This document shows positions 33,193 to 44,029 of a stretch of 64,000 bases of DNA, piece after piece. The DNA is taken from NCBI GenBank assembly GCA_910890315.1, contig CAJVGD010000005.1:1-64000 (forward strand), in the 5' to 3' direction. A program made the position numbers and the translations under genes. The notes under the pieces were generated by a model. It was not told the DNA's origin. It was given only the letters and a program-made list of their open reading frames with translations, and made no database searches. Origin of the DNA: Serendipita indica DSM 11827. Its lineage: Eukaryota > Basidiomycota > Agaricomycetes > Sebacinales > Serendipitaceae. Every line of letters begins with the position of its first letter. Position 1 is the first letter of the stretch.

Positions 33193-35211
33193 CTAATACT
33201 CTGTATTCCTCGTTATATTCCACATATCGTCTACCTCGACACGCCCATGCCTAGTCTCGCAATCTCCTGGGAAGCGCCATCCAGCAAAAAAGCATTGATC
33301 GCAAATAAAGTACATATCGGAGCCAATATCATAAGGAAATGCCTCCTTTGGCTCCTTTCCATTGAACAACTGTACGAGACAGGCGACCACTCTTCTCGCT
33401 GGCCGGCTAGGAAGGCGTAAGGTTAGAATAGTCGCGTGTTCGTGTATATTCACCCATTTCAGAATAAGGGGTCCTACCGGATACCACTCTGGGAACCAGT
33501 TAATGCCAATAGTACGGAGCAGAGGCATGTCTCCCAAGCGAGCGGCGAGTAGTCGAATAACGCCGTCACTTGAACGCGCAAACTTCCCAGTTGCGTGCCA
33601 TAGTATGATTTCGCTTAAAGCGGGGAATATGCAGTACAATGGTGAAGGTCGTTTAGATGGAGACGCGCAGAGTGGGGAGAGAAGCGATTCAGCGAGCTGT
33701 GAGAAGCATACAAGCCTGGATAGTGATGTGAACGTATAAAATTCGGTCACCAACGTTCCATCCGCTTGCCGTGTATGCGACTTGTCACCTTGCGACTGCG
33801 AGCCGAAGAGAATAACGGCGGCGGGTATCATAGTGTGAATTTCGAACTCCTGTATGACGGATAACCACTCGTATGGGATAAGTAGCGGATCGAAGAATGA
33901 TTTTACGACGATCTTTCGCGCCGAGGGAACCCATTCAATTGGTCCGACTGACTCTCTGTCCAGAATGAACGTGTCGCATAAAACGCTAGCACGTGAGCCT
34001 ACGTGGGTAGACGGCGATGCCTGGCCGTCTGTAGCGGCACCGACGTCTTTGAGTAATTTGATGGTGTGTATCGGTTCCTGGAGCTCCTTAAGATGGTATA
34101 AGTAGCCATAATAGCATGAAGGCAAGCTAATATGGAGTCTATTAGCTTTAGTACTTTGTAAAAGGTGTCTAAGCGGTAGGAGGAGTCGCTGCAGCTGCAG
34201 ATTTGGGCTTTCCTTGACCGAGACCTTTGCGACTATTGTGAGTTTATCCACTGAATGGGGGATCCTCGTAGGCTTGATGGCCAGGGTATTTGAGATACCG
34301 TCGAGCCTGGACTGCTCCAATAGTAACTCGTCAAGCACAAGGCCATCGGACATGGTGCGAACAATATCGCATGTTGACTTAAATCTCCCCCTAAGCCAAA
34401 AGCGACGAAGTTTTGGAACCCGTAGCTTTGAGGTAAAGGTATGATCGGACCAACTTGTTTCAACTTCTAAGTGCAAGATTTCGAGGCCGGGTAGGTACAG
34501 CGTTGGTGCGTCTTGAGCCATGGGTGGCGAGTAGTCAAGACTGAGAGCGTAAAGATGCGTCATCGTTCCGAGGTAGGGCAAATTTTTGTAAAGATTATCC
34601 GCAGAATTTGACGAAATGCGATCAGTATCTCTCAGTTGGACGAGTGTTATCAAGTTGGTTGGTACCCTTTCAACTGTTGGAAACGGGCGCCCACAAAGGT
34701 CGTTTTGAACCAATGGTGGCAAGAATGGGAAATACCTATCAACGTCACACCATCCAAGAGCTAGACGCTGGAAGCGTACATAAAGGCGTTCATCAATGTC
34801 GGTCCATAGAATCTGTGGGACAAATCTCTCTCTAGTTGTCCTGAGCGCACCTTTGAGCAAGTCAAACGTCTCTTGTAGTGAGTCCCAGGACTGCCGATGT
34901 GCCAAAACCGTTAGACTTGCTATGTCGTAAGCTAATACTCGAAATAATGCCGGAATAATTCGAGGAGAGTAACGAAACCTGACGGCAAGTGGGCGGCCAC
35001 GGGCGAACGCGAGCGAAATTTGCAGCCTTGCGTCGAGATCTTCGGTTTGATCTGATATTGTAATGTATATCCACAAGTCTGCCATACTGACTTGGAGAGC
35101 CAATGCCTGCCACGAAGTAGACACCGTGAGCAGGATAAACGCGCCATCAGCGTGAGTTTTGGCAACGGAGCGAAATATCTCGCGTAATACATCTTCGTTG
35201 AGACGATCCAT
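33193..35211 (-). CDS. F-box-like protein with C-terminal CxxC-C-H motif (B)
   Basis: Single exon, 672 aa. A paralogue of the gene just downstream, about 100 bp away and on the same strand. It begins MDRLNEDVLREIFRSVAK, ILLTVSTSWQALALQVSMAD and LWIYITISDQTEDLDARLQI. It ends GINWFPEWYPVGPLILKWV, LTLRLPSRPARRVVACLVQL, C-DQ-C-FFAGWRFPGD-C-ETR-H-G and NITRNTEY. The middle diverges strongly between A and B, while the two ends are conserved. That is the pattern expected of adaptors with a fixed partner and a variable target (inference). Confidence 0.8.
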   Translation of the reverse strand: MDRLNEDVLREIFRSVAKTHADGAFILLTVSTSWQALALQVSMADLWIYITISDQTEDLDARLQISLAFARGRPLAVRFRYSPRIIPALFRVLAYDIASLTVLAHRQSWDSLQETFDLLKGALRTTRERFVPQILWTDIDERLYVRFQRLALGWCDVDRYFPFLPPLVQNDLCGRPFPTVERVPTNLITLVQLRDTDRISSNSADNLYKNLPYLGTMTHLYALSLDYSPPMAQDAPTLYLPGLEILHLEVETSWSDHTFTSKLRVPKLRRFWLRGRFKSTCDIVRTMSDGLVLDELLLEQSRLDGISNTLAIKPTRIPHSVDKLTIVAKVSVKESPNLQLQRLLLPLRHLLQSTKANRLHISLPSCYYGYLYHLKELQEPIHTIKLLKDVGAATDGQASPSTHVGSRASVLCDTFILDRESVGPIEWVPSARKIVVKSFFDPLLIPYEWLSVIQEFEIHTMIPAAVILFGSQSQGDKSHTRQADGTLVTEFYTFTSLSRLVCFSQLAESLLSPLCASPSKRPSPLYCIFPALSEIILWHATGKFARSSDGVIRLLAARLGDMPLLRTIGINWFPEWYPVGPLILKWVNIHEHATILTLRLPSRPARRVVACLVQLFNGKEPKEAFPYDIGSDMYFICDQCFFAGWRFPGDCETRHGRVEVDDMWNITRNTEY

Positions 35212-35654
35212 GGCTGTGGAACTCTGTCGTCAAAGTCAAAGTGTGGGTCACTCGATCTTGACTCCGACCACAATGAGCTATCGACATCAATAGCTGCAGT
35301 GAATATTGGATAGAACAACTTTTTTATTACGATTATGTGACGATATCAGGGTTATAATTCCGTGAGCCCCCATTCATCCTCGACCCGAAGATCACGCCCT
35401 CTGACTTCCGCGATATTCAGCAGCAGTGCTTAATTCTACATTCCGCCTGAAACTAGTTCCAAAGAAGCCGGCTGGTCGAAGTAATATCGCCTATGACGAT
35501 TAATCTTGCATCACTCGCCTAGGCGGTCTCGTCATGTCTCTTCTCATCGCACGCGCGGTGAACAGGCCTCTATTCTCTCTTTCCCCAGGGGCAACTCTCT
35601 GAGCGAGCATAAAATGGCCAACACGCGTTCAAGCACGCCCAATCGACACCCATC
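35212..35654. promoter_or_regulatory. Divergent promoter F-box B / Rds1-like
   Basis: About 440 bp. AGCATAAAATGGCC (TATA-like) lies near 35608-35621, about 40 bp before the secreted-protein ATG. Nothing else is recognised. Confidence 0.4.
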
Positions 35655-37111
35655 ATGTTGACCAAGCTGCTCTTTGCGCTACTCGTGACCTCCACCCTTC
35701 ATCTCTTGGTACAAGCCGCGCCGTGGGGTGTTAGATACTCCTTTTTCAAGCGCGGCAAGTTTGACGCGTTTGGATGGACACTCCCGAACGAAACCTCCAA
35801 CGACGGTAAAGGCGATGGACCAATGTTTAATCCTATCCCCAGTACATTCAATCCGAAACCCGTCTACCGTGCGGAGACAGAGTTTGATTTCGACTCCCTG
35901 GCATGTCTTTACATCGAGCGACCTTTTCAGTCCTGACCGCCTTGCAGCAAGTGGGTCTCCATCAAGAGTATATTGAGCTCGACTTGTTCAACTGGGGCCT
36001 CGTCAAGTTTTCGGAAAAGGACTTTCTAGACTATGGGCTCACCAGAGACGAGATCCATCTCATTCGCTTCTTTGCCCAACAAGAAATTGGTCATGCCGAA
36101 ATCATTTCGAATATGCTTGGAGAAAATGCAGCCAAGCCCTGCAAGTATCGTTACAACTTTAATGTACGGTCTCCCCCTTCGGTGCTCTAACCGTTGCTGA
36201 CCTGGGGTAGAATGTGGGGGAATTCTTCGACTTTTGTCAGCGCGTTACCCGCTACGGGGAGTCTGGAGTATATGGTTTTCTCCCTCTACTCGAGAATAGG
36301 GCCGTTGCTCAACTCTTACTTCAATCCATTACAACCGAGGTATTGTTTCATCTATTCTCGGCATCTCGGCTAACGTATCCGCTATAGGCTCGCCAACAAT
36401 TTGCATTCCGTCAGTTCTCTGGTCTCTTCCCTGTTACACAGTGGTTCGAGACGGGTGCGACGCAAGCGATGCAATGGACCCTCCTCTCGCAGAACATCAT
36501 CTCTTGTCCGCCTTCCAACTTTCGTAGACCTGTCGTCTTCCCCATCTTTCCGCGCCTCAACATTACCAACAATCCCAACCCCATCGATCCCAATTACAAG
36601 CCGGCGATTGCGAATAACCGGACGGCCTTGACAGCTCCTGGGAGACGTGTGAAGATGAACTGGCAGGACCTAGGTGTCCCCGCTGGGCCATATAATCAGG
36701 TCACGTCGTCGAACGCAAAAGGTGGCCCAAAGTTTGCTGCGTGGTTGAGCCAGTATGTATCCTCGCAACGACATGTTCATACACTAAACCTTGATAGGTA
36801 CAATGTCACCTACTCGCCCCTGGAGAATGTTCGAGGCCAATATGCCGAGACCGTTCAGCCAGATGGGTTGATATTCAAAGATCGTAAGTACATCCCTTAT
36901 ACTCTCTACTCATATTTAACCGCAAATTCGATAGATGGTGTCGAGGTTATCAACGGGGTGAGTGTTTTACTCTCGCCAGGGACCATCTGCTCACTTCACG
37001 TAGACAATCTTCCTCATGGTGACCGATACTGATCTTTACGTCACGCCGGCGAATCTCTCACTCATCAACGACCATATTGTAGCGGGTCCCGCTCTCTACG
37101 TCTCCGGCTAA
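35655..37111 (+). CDS. Secreted ferritin-like (Rds1/desiccation-related) protein
   Basis: Exons 35655-35900, 35948-36163, 36211-36339, 36388-36752, 36798-36883, 36935-36957 and 37004-37111 (1173 nt, 390 aa). The signal peptide is LLFALLVTSTLHLLVQAAP. The ferritin-like domain is seen in LHQEYIELDLFNWGLVKFS and FFAQQEIGHAEIISNMLG, with paired E and ExxH that could bind a di-iron site, then VGEFFDFCQRVTRYGESG and ARQQFAFRQFSGLFPVTQWFE. Fission-yeast Rds1 and fungal desiccation-related proteins belong here; the biochemical role is unclear, with a stress link from family knowledge. Intron 1 appears to use a GC donor (CTG then GCATGT) with a CTGAC branch site and TTGCAG acceptor. Exon 6 is only 23 nt. 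Confidence 0.83.
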
Positions 37112-37207
37112 AACGCTCAGCGTTGACAAGAGGAACAAAAACCTGTACATATCAACCACGTTAACGGACATTCATACTATCGCTAGTATTCCGTATTCCT
37201 TGGGATG

Positions 37208-39102
37208 CTAAAGGGCTAATGAGGGCTCGTACCAATCAGCTTGCCCGTGCGTAAGATGACAGTCAGCCCTAGCCTGCCATCCGACACGAGCACAATACTG
37301 GCACCCTACGGTAGCAGCACCTTCCGGTTCTCTCGGAAGTGGTATATCTGGTGTCGCGCCGTTAAGAAGCTGGACGATTGCGCCTAGAACTGGTCTTCCT
37401 GGTCGTTTCGGTAGCCTGAGCGTGATATTCGAGGCACTTCCATGCGTCTCGATGGAACGCTCAATGAACTCCTGAATGTATGTCCATTCAGGGAACCAAT
37501 CAAATCCGAGAATACGTAGGTGTGGTAACTTCCCCCTAGAAAGCTTGCTGTTAGATGCGCATACAGTTGAAGGAAGGAGAGAGAGCAACTCTTTCACTCA
37601 TTTTTTACTATGATTGGAGTACCATTTTACGTGCAATTCTTCCAGCACCGGAAATTGATAACCCGAGGGCAGGATATCCACAAGAAGGCGAAGGGGACAA
37701 TTGAGGCGTAGAAGGGATTTAAACACACCTTCCTTGCCTGCGGGAAGTTCTGACCAGGTTTGAGTGCGCTGAAAGAACGCGAGTGTGCTGACATTTCCGA
37801 ATGTAAGGTCGATGAGCGAGGAGTACCAGGAGTCAGGAAAGCTGTATAGAGGGTGTGGGAATCCTAGAATAATCAAGTTTCTCACATGATAAACGTCGGA
37901 AATTGACTGTGCTTCGGTGGCTAGAGTCATGACATTGCAAGAAATCTTGTCTCCAGTAGGCTCGATATGAGAAGGCCACAAATACCCACTAGAGCTCCGG
38001 TAAGGGTTCAACCGCGATACATAAGTTATTTCCAACTTTATAGCACCGAGGGATGTAACCAATGCTTGGGCGAATGAGGCAAATGAGCGTGAGGCCAAGT
38101 CCTCGCGTGTTTGTGCGATGTCTACCTCGATTTTCAGATGGTGAGTGGAGTGGCGGTACAAGGATAAATCGTATGGATGCCGATCTTCACCAATCTCAAC
38201 GGCTGGACGGGTCCACCCAGACCTTAGAGTTAGCATTGTGAGCTCGAATGAGTATTCCGAATTCGTAAAGTACTCATATAGGTCGCTCCACGGCCCTCGG
38301 AGAGCTAGCTGGCGGATATTAGGAGTCACTAGAATAGGAATCGCCGAGGTCGAGTATAGGTATGAGTGAAGGCCGTCAATATCCAAGTGCTGGAGTGATG
38401 GAAAGAATACGCGCTGGCGTACTTCGTTAGCCGTCTGGATAAAGGAATCGGGGTTGAATATCAATGACGTGAAATGAGTGAGTCTCGAGACACAAAATCG
38501 AAACGCCCCAGCTGATAGTCTAGGCGTTGAACCATGGACCAGTCTGCTCCTGGCAGACATACGTGCGTCAAACAACGACAGTAGGCAGGCAGGGTACGCT
38601 CGTAAATCGCGCTCGAACTGCTCCCTATCTCCGAGGTGTTCATGATCAAAGATCCCATTCCGAAATTCTCTTGGAACGTATGGGTGATCCCCCTTCGAAT
38701 CACGCCAGAGAACCTGGTCGATCAGGTGCGGAGGGTATTGCAGGAGTCTTGTTTGGAGAATGTCAAATTTATCGTCTTTATGCCGATTCATGCCATCGTT
38801 GATAACGATCAAGCATTTAATATGCCTCTTTATAACCTCGCGCAAAATATCAGGAGCGGAAATCGCTAGATAGGCTCTGACGACAAGCGGCATCCCTTGA
38901 GACAGACCGATTGTGTATGAACTTTTGCATTTAAATCATCCTCCTCGTCAGAAATCCGAATATATCGCCACAGACGAGGCGAACGAATCACTTGCGCTTG
39001 CCAGTTTGTGCAAACCGCGGTTAGGATGAACATACCGTCATCGAGCAGTTCGGCGATGGCGTTAAACACTTCTTAGCGGACATCTTCGTTTAGTCGGTTC
39101 AT
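37208..39102 (-). pseudogene. F-box family pseudogene, unit 1
   Basis: Same family as the genes at 31.1, 33.2 and 60.4 kb. It begins at 39102 with MNRLNEDVR and then a stop codon, followed by EVFNAIAELLDDGMFILTAV and WRYIRISDEEDDLNAKVHTQ. After a frame change the long middle part (from 38893) reads MPLVVRAYLAISAPDILREV and onward. After another near 37600 the C-terminus has FDWFPEWTYIQEFIERSIE, RLPKRPGRPVLGAIVQLLNG and C-QY-C-ARVGWQARAD-C-HLT-H-G. One nonsense codon and two frame changes make a functional product unlikely. It is the best-preserved F-box relic of a three-unit tandem array that also carries pheromone genes. Confidence 0.75.
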
Positions 39103-39519
39103 GGTTATGAAACCAGATACCATCGGGTGAGTCTGGCTTCCCCTCCAGCCTCACTACTGTTTCAATGCACTATATACAAGCGAAATATCTGCAGGACTGA
39201 CTGATAAGTCGCAGTACTATCCATGGTAAGAATGAAAGCAATAACTCAATCCAAGGAGATAGGCCAGTTTTGAGAATAGTTTATATAGAGAGCACGAATA
39301 ACTGAGACACATATAACTTACATATCCTGGTGTAATACTGATCGCAAGCCTTATAGCTAACCAACGAAGTGAACCAATTCCCGGATTATCGGCGAGAGTC
39401 TGGAAGACAAGAGGTTCTTCGCATTGAATGATGCTGAACAGAGATTCTTGTTAGGACATTCGCTGAAGGTTTTGCCCTAAGACTCACCTCCTTACAAGCT
39501 AGGTAGCGATAAACCTCGC

Positions 39520-39639
39520 CTATGCGACAATACAAAAACCCCCGCCAGCACCTTTGGTGGATGTGTCGGAATCCTCGGGACCTTGTTGCTCCTCAGTGGT
39601 CTTCGAAGCGAAGAAATCAAAAGTAGTGAAGAGTTCCAT
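39520..39639 (-). CDS. Mating pheromone precursor (CIVA), unit 1
   Basis: Frame of 39 codons plus TAG on minus: MELFTTFDFFASKTTEE, QQGPEDSDTSTKG, AGGGF, then CIVA at the stop. The layout is the same as at the plus-strand genes, but the CaaX is CIVA. Cleavage after TK would release a short Gly-rich peptide ending in farnesylated Cys (inference). A GGAGGTGAGT donor 33 nt after the stop suggests a 3' UTR intron, as at the sibling genes. It is nearly collinear with the copy at 42668, so both arose by tandem duplication together with the F-box relic. Confidence 0.82.
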   Translation of the reverse strand: MELFTTFDFFASKTTEEQQGPEDSDTSTKGAGGGFCIVA

Positions 39640-40990
39640 GGCTTTAGGTAAAAATATAGCTTTTGATAGAGCTGAGAGCTGTGAAACGGCAAACAAATGG
39701 GGGATGAGTTGATGGATGGTAAGGGCAAAAGTTGGGTGGGGTTTTACACTGAGCGACTAGCACATTTCCATCCAAATGTATCCGTGTGATACGCTTGAAA
39801 CGGAATGTGAGAAATACGCGATACGATGCATTGGCCAAGACCTGCCTACCTTGCTTAGCCGCCTTCTTTATCGCTGATGCAATTAAATCTTTAACATTTT
39901 CAAATATTTTCCAGATCTCTCACACTCGGTTGGACCAGGGTTATTGCAAGTTGGGCCTTCAGCGCCACATTGCTAGGCGAGGCATGAATTCAAAGAGATG
40001 AAGACGTTCTCTCACGGTTAGTTGGACAAGTTTCACCTTCCACTTTCGGTATTGCAACGGTCTAAGGCTGTCTCTTGGTGCCATTCCCTCCCACGATCTA
40101 CACGCACATCTATGACTTAGGTGTTCTCTTTCTCACTATATCCCATTTAAATGGAATTGAGGGATGTATTCGAAGCTCTGCCCTGCTCCACGATGCCAGT
40201 TGTCATGGCCAAAGCTTCGGAATCGGGGTGGGACAGGCAAGAAGAAGAAGGTGCGACTCCGATTGTGTCGCGCGTACATATCCACCGAACCAAGAGATAG
40301 AAAGAAACCTCATGCATCCAGGGGATCCTCTACCTCCGTACGTGACACTGGCTTGAAGCCCCGCTTGTCGCGGATTTCTTAAATAGGGCCGACCCTATGA
40401 GGGATAAATCTACGGTACATATCGTTCCTGCCAATTTGTTCCTCCATAAGCACAGCGTCGCAATCTATGTTTCCGCTGTCTTCGATGGCTCCGTCCAAAG
40501 TGGATCAATCCGGGATGTATTCTCGGCTCCGCTCACAGCGGCCTTGGCCGGGGCTATACATATAAATCTGACGCCCTATTTATTAGACAGCGGCAGGCAC
40601 GGAAATTCTCGTGTCACGTGCACCAGAGCGGAGAAAGGCGACCGAAGGAAGGTTGTCGGGTCTTGCCTGACACTCCCGCACACTTTGTGTCGCACCTCGG
40701 CCCATCAGTACAGTCAGAATACTTCCTCTTTCCACCATGTACTATGATGCGCTCGCAGAAAACAGCCAACTAGTCTCCTATCCGTACCCTCCCCAAGAGC
40801 GCAGGTGACCACTTCGTATTTTCACGTCCCGTTTATCGACTTTGTTGTGTCTAGTTCGCCCGTTACGTTTAATTTGTCCTGCGAATGAGCCGCTTTCTGC
40901 CTCTGCTGCTCGCTAATATGCGTCTGGCTAATCCCTCAGCGTAGACAAGAAGCAAAGAGAGACAAATGGTAAAATCTTTTCTATTGGATT
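39640..40990. other. Spacer of unit 1 with pheromone promoter
   Basis: No gene is supported. A TATA-like GTGTAAAAC on minus near 39741-39750 lies about 105 bp upstream of the pheromone ATG. Most of the spacer aligns with 42669-44030 (for example the CCCACGAT, GCACATCTAT and ACCAGTTGT words near 40.1 and 43.1 kb). A part near 40560-40680 also resembles 17740-17860. Confidence 0.55.
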
Positions 40991-40997
40991 GACTGTC

Positions 40998-42085
40998 TTT
41001 TGTGATACTAAGGGGCTCAACTACTGGTGAGTACCAACAAGCCTGTCCATGCCTGCTACAACAGTCGGCTCCAGCCCGCCATCCGGCGCGAGCACACCCA
41101 TGGTGTGTGCGACGTCTACTTCGATTTTCAGATGGTGAGTGGAGTGGCTGTGCGAGGATAAATTGTATGGATGCCGATCTTCACCAATCTGAAGAGCTGG
41201 ACGGGTCCAACCAGAACTTAGAGTTAGCATTTTGATCTCGAGTGGATATTCTTAGTTCGTGAAATACTCGTTTACGTTGCTCCGGGGCCTTAAGACGGCT
41301 AGCTGGCGGATATTAGGAGTTGTCAGAATCGGAATCGCCGAGGTCAAGTATACGTATGAGTGACGGAGGGTTCAGTATCCAAGGGCTGGATCAATGGCAA
41401 GAGTATACGCTGGCGTACTTCGTTTACCCCCGGATAAAGGGATCAGGGCTGGGTATCAATGACGTGAGATGGATGAGTCTCGAGACACATATGGAGCTCC
41501 TGGGCCGATAGCATGGGGGTTTGTCCGTGAAAAGGCTGCTCCTAGTGGACCTACGTGCTTCAAACAATGAAAATAGGCAGGCAGGATACCCTTGCAGCTA
41601 GCACTCGAACCGCGCCGTATCTCCGAGGTTTCCGTAGTCGAAGATTGCACTCTGGAGTGCATTAGGAACGTATGGGTGGTGCCTCGTCAAGTCATGCCAG
41701 AGAACCTGGTCGATCCGGTGCGGAAGGTATTGCAGGAGTCTTGTTCGGAGAATGTCAAACCTATCGTGATTAATACCGTCATTGACGACGATCAAGCATT
41801 CAGCATGCTTCTTTATAGCCTCGTCGTGAATCTGAGATGCGGACGTTGCCAGATGGGCCCTGATAATGAACGGCATCCCTTGAGACAAGACCAGTTGTGT
41901 TTTCAAATTACATTCAAATTATCCGAGTCGTCAGAGATTCGAATATATCGCCACAGACGAGGCTAACGAATCACTTGCGCTTGCCAATCTGTGCAAACCG
42001 CGATGAGGGTGAAGACGCTGTCCTCAAGCAGATCGGCAGTAGCGCAGAACACATAGCAACTTGCATCCTGGTTTAGTAGGTTCAT
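40998..42085 (-). pseudogene. F-box family pseudogene, unit 2 (deleted middle)
   Basis: This relic matches the unit 1 pseudogene in order. Its start region near 42085 reads MNLLNQDA and its middle MKTQLVLSQGMPFIIRAHLA and LRTRLLQYLPHRIDQVLWHD. Its 3' end at 41.0-41.1 kb matches 37.2-37.3 kb, but about 0.8 kb of the C-terminal part is missing between them. Frames are scattered. No protein is expected. Confidence 0.72.
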
Positions 42086-42548
42086 GACTGGATGAGTCTG
42101 GATTCCCCTCCAGCCTCACTGCCAATTCAATGAAGGGTTTCCGAGACCAAGAATGAATATATATACCTAGAGATATACGGAAAATTATTGTTGTATATAG
42201 CAGAATGTACAAGCGACCTCTACAGGACTGACTGGTAAGGCGCGTGGTGTCCATCGCAAGACTGTAAAATCTCAATCTGAGGAGATGCGGCCAGTTTTGA
42301 GAATAGTTTATATAGAGAGAACGAATCAAACTGTGACACACGTAGCCTGCATATACTGGTGTAATACTGATCGCAGGCCATATAGCTAGCCAACGGAGTG
42401 AACCGATTTCTGGATTATCAGCGAGACTCTGGAAGACAAGAGGTTCTTTGCATTGAATGATGCTGAACGGAGATTCTTGTTAGCCCATTCGCTGAAGGCT
42501 TTGCCATAGGACTCACCTCCTTACAAGCTAGGTAGCGATAAACCTCGT

Positions 42549-42668
42549 CTATGCGACAATGCAAAAGCTCGCACCACCACTCTTGGTGGATGTTTCGGAA
42601 TCCTCGGGACCTTGTTTCTCCTCAGTGATCTGAGAGGCGAAGAGCTCGAGGGTGAAGAAGTATTCCAT
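42549..42668 (-). CDS. Mating pheromone precursor (CIVA), unit 2
   Basis: Frame of 39 codons plus TAG on minus: MEYFFTLELFASQITEE, KQGPEDSETSTKS, GGASF, then CIVA at the stop. It is the tandem sibling of the gene at 39639, with the same length. The acidic middle (QGPEDS, TSTK) is conserved, whereas the N-terminal block and the residues next to the Cys (GAGGGF against SGGASF) differ, so the mature peptides would differ. A TATAAA box lies 125 bp upstream and a GGAGGTGAGT donor about 33 nt after the stop. Confidence 0.82.
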   Translation of the reverse strand: MEYFFTLELFASQITEEKQGPEDSETSTKSGGASFCIVA

Positions 42669-44029
42669 GACTTCAAGAAAAAGAGTAGGCTTTGATAGAG
42701 CTGGGAGCTGTTAAGTCGACAAGTGAATCTTGCTGTAGGGGCTCTGGGCTCGAGGTGAGTTGATGGATGGTGAGGGCAAAAGTTGGGCGGGCTTTATACC
42801 AAGCGACCAGCACATCTCCATCCGAATGTGGATTTCGGATCCCGATGTGAGAAATATGCTGTGCGGTGCATCAGCCAAGACTCGACTACCCTTGCTCAGC
42901 CGTCTCCTTTGTCACCGGTGCAAGTGTGCTTGGGTGGCGAGGGGTACCGCAAACAGAGCCCTGGGCGCCATATAGCTAGGCGAGGCATGAATCCAAGAAG
43001 AAGAAGACATTCTCCCAGAGTTCATTGGATGAATAAAGTGTTCCATGTGCTTATTCGAAGGCTGTATCTTGTTGCCATTGCCTCCCACGATAAACCCGCA
43101 CATCTATAGCTTATACGTCACTATTCACCGTATGTTGATTTTCTATGGTCTGAGGAATGCATTGAATGCTCTGATTTGCTCCGCGATACCAGTTGTGATG
43201 TCAGAGTTTTGCGACGCGCAACGTGACGAGAGGCGACGGTGCGAAATTCAATCATACTAGATCATAGAATGAATGAGCTTCATTCACTCGGAGAATGTTT
43301 TACCTCCTTACGTGCCATTAGCTTGGATCTCCGCTTCTCACGGACTTGCCACGGCCGACCCTTGTCGCGCATGGCCTCGTGTGCTATGTCGTGGCTGCCA
43401 TTGATAGCTTCTGCTTAAAGTGGATCGCGTTGTATGAGTATTACCATTTTTGCGATGAATAATTATCCTGATGGCTGAGTACGGTTGAGCTTGGTCACCT
43501 GGGGCTGGGCTCGGCTAAGGACGGCCCTCGTCAGGTGCTATGTTTAAATATCTCACGCGTCATTCACGAGATAGCGGGATAAATGGAAATGAGACTGTTC
43601 AATTCAAGAGTCCACTGTCTTTTTATGGCACGCGCGCTAGTGGGAAGCAGGGCGACCGAGCGAGATCGTCGAGTCTTGGCTAACTACACTCCCGCATACT
43701 TGGTATCTCGTGTTGACCTCGGATGCGGTCAGTCTGACTCTTATTCTACCAGCATACTGTAATGCGTTCGGCACGAACAATACAAGCCATTCTCTCTCCA
43801 AGAGCGCGCCTGTTGCATTTATCGCGTCTCATTTGTCGACTTTGCTACACTTAGAGCATCAGTCTTGTTTAATTTCTCTTCCAAATTAATTAACCATTTT
43901 CGCCAATTCGACTCTCTACGTCTCTGGCTAATCCCTCAGTGGGGAGCAGAGGATAAACAAGGAAGATCATATAGTATTTGTTGTGAAATTGCTTATTTAG
44001 ACTAATAATCTGTGTCTTTTGTGATCCTA
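42669..44029. other. Spacer of unit 2
   Basis: No gene. Collinear with the unit 1 spacer at moderate identity, including GGCGAGGCATGAAT and the decayed segment at 43550-43680. It ends at the start of the third F-box relic. Confidence 0.55.
42793..42798 (-). promoter_or_regulatory. TATA box of pheromone gene 42668
   Basis: TATAAA on the minus strand, followed by GCCC, 125 bp upstream of the ATG. It corresponds to the TATA-like boxes of the plus-strand siblings. Confidence 0.55.
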
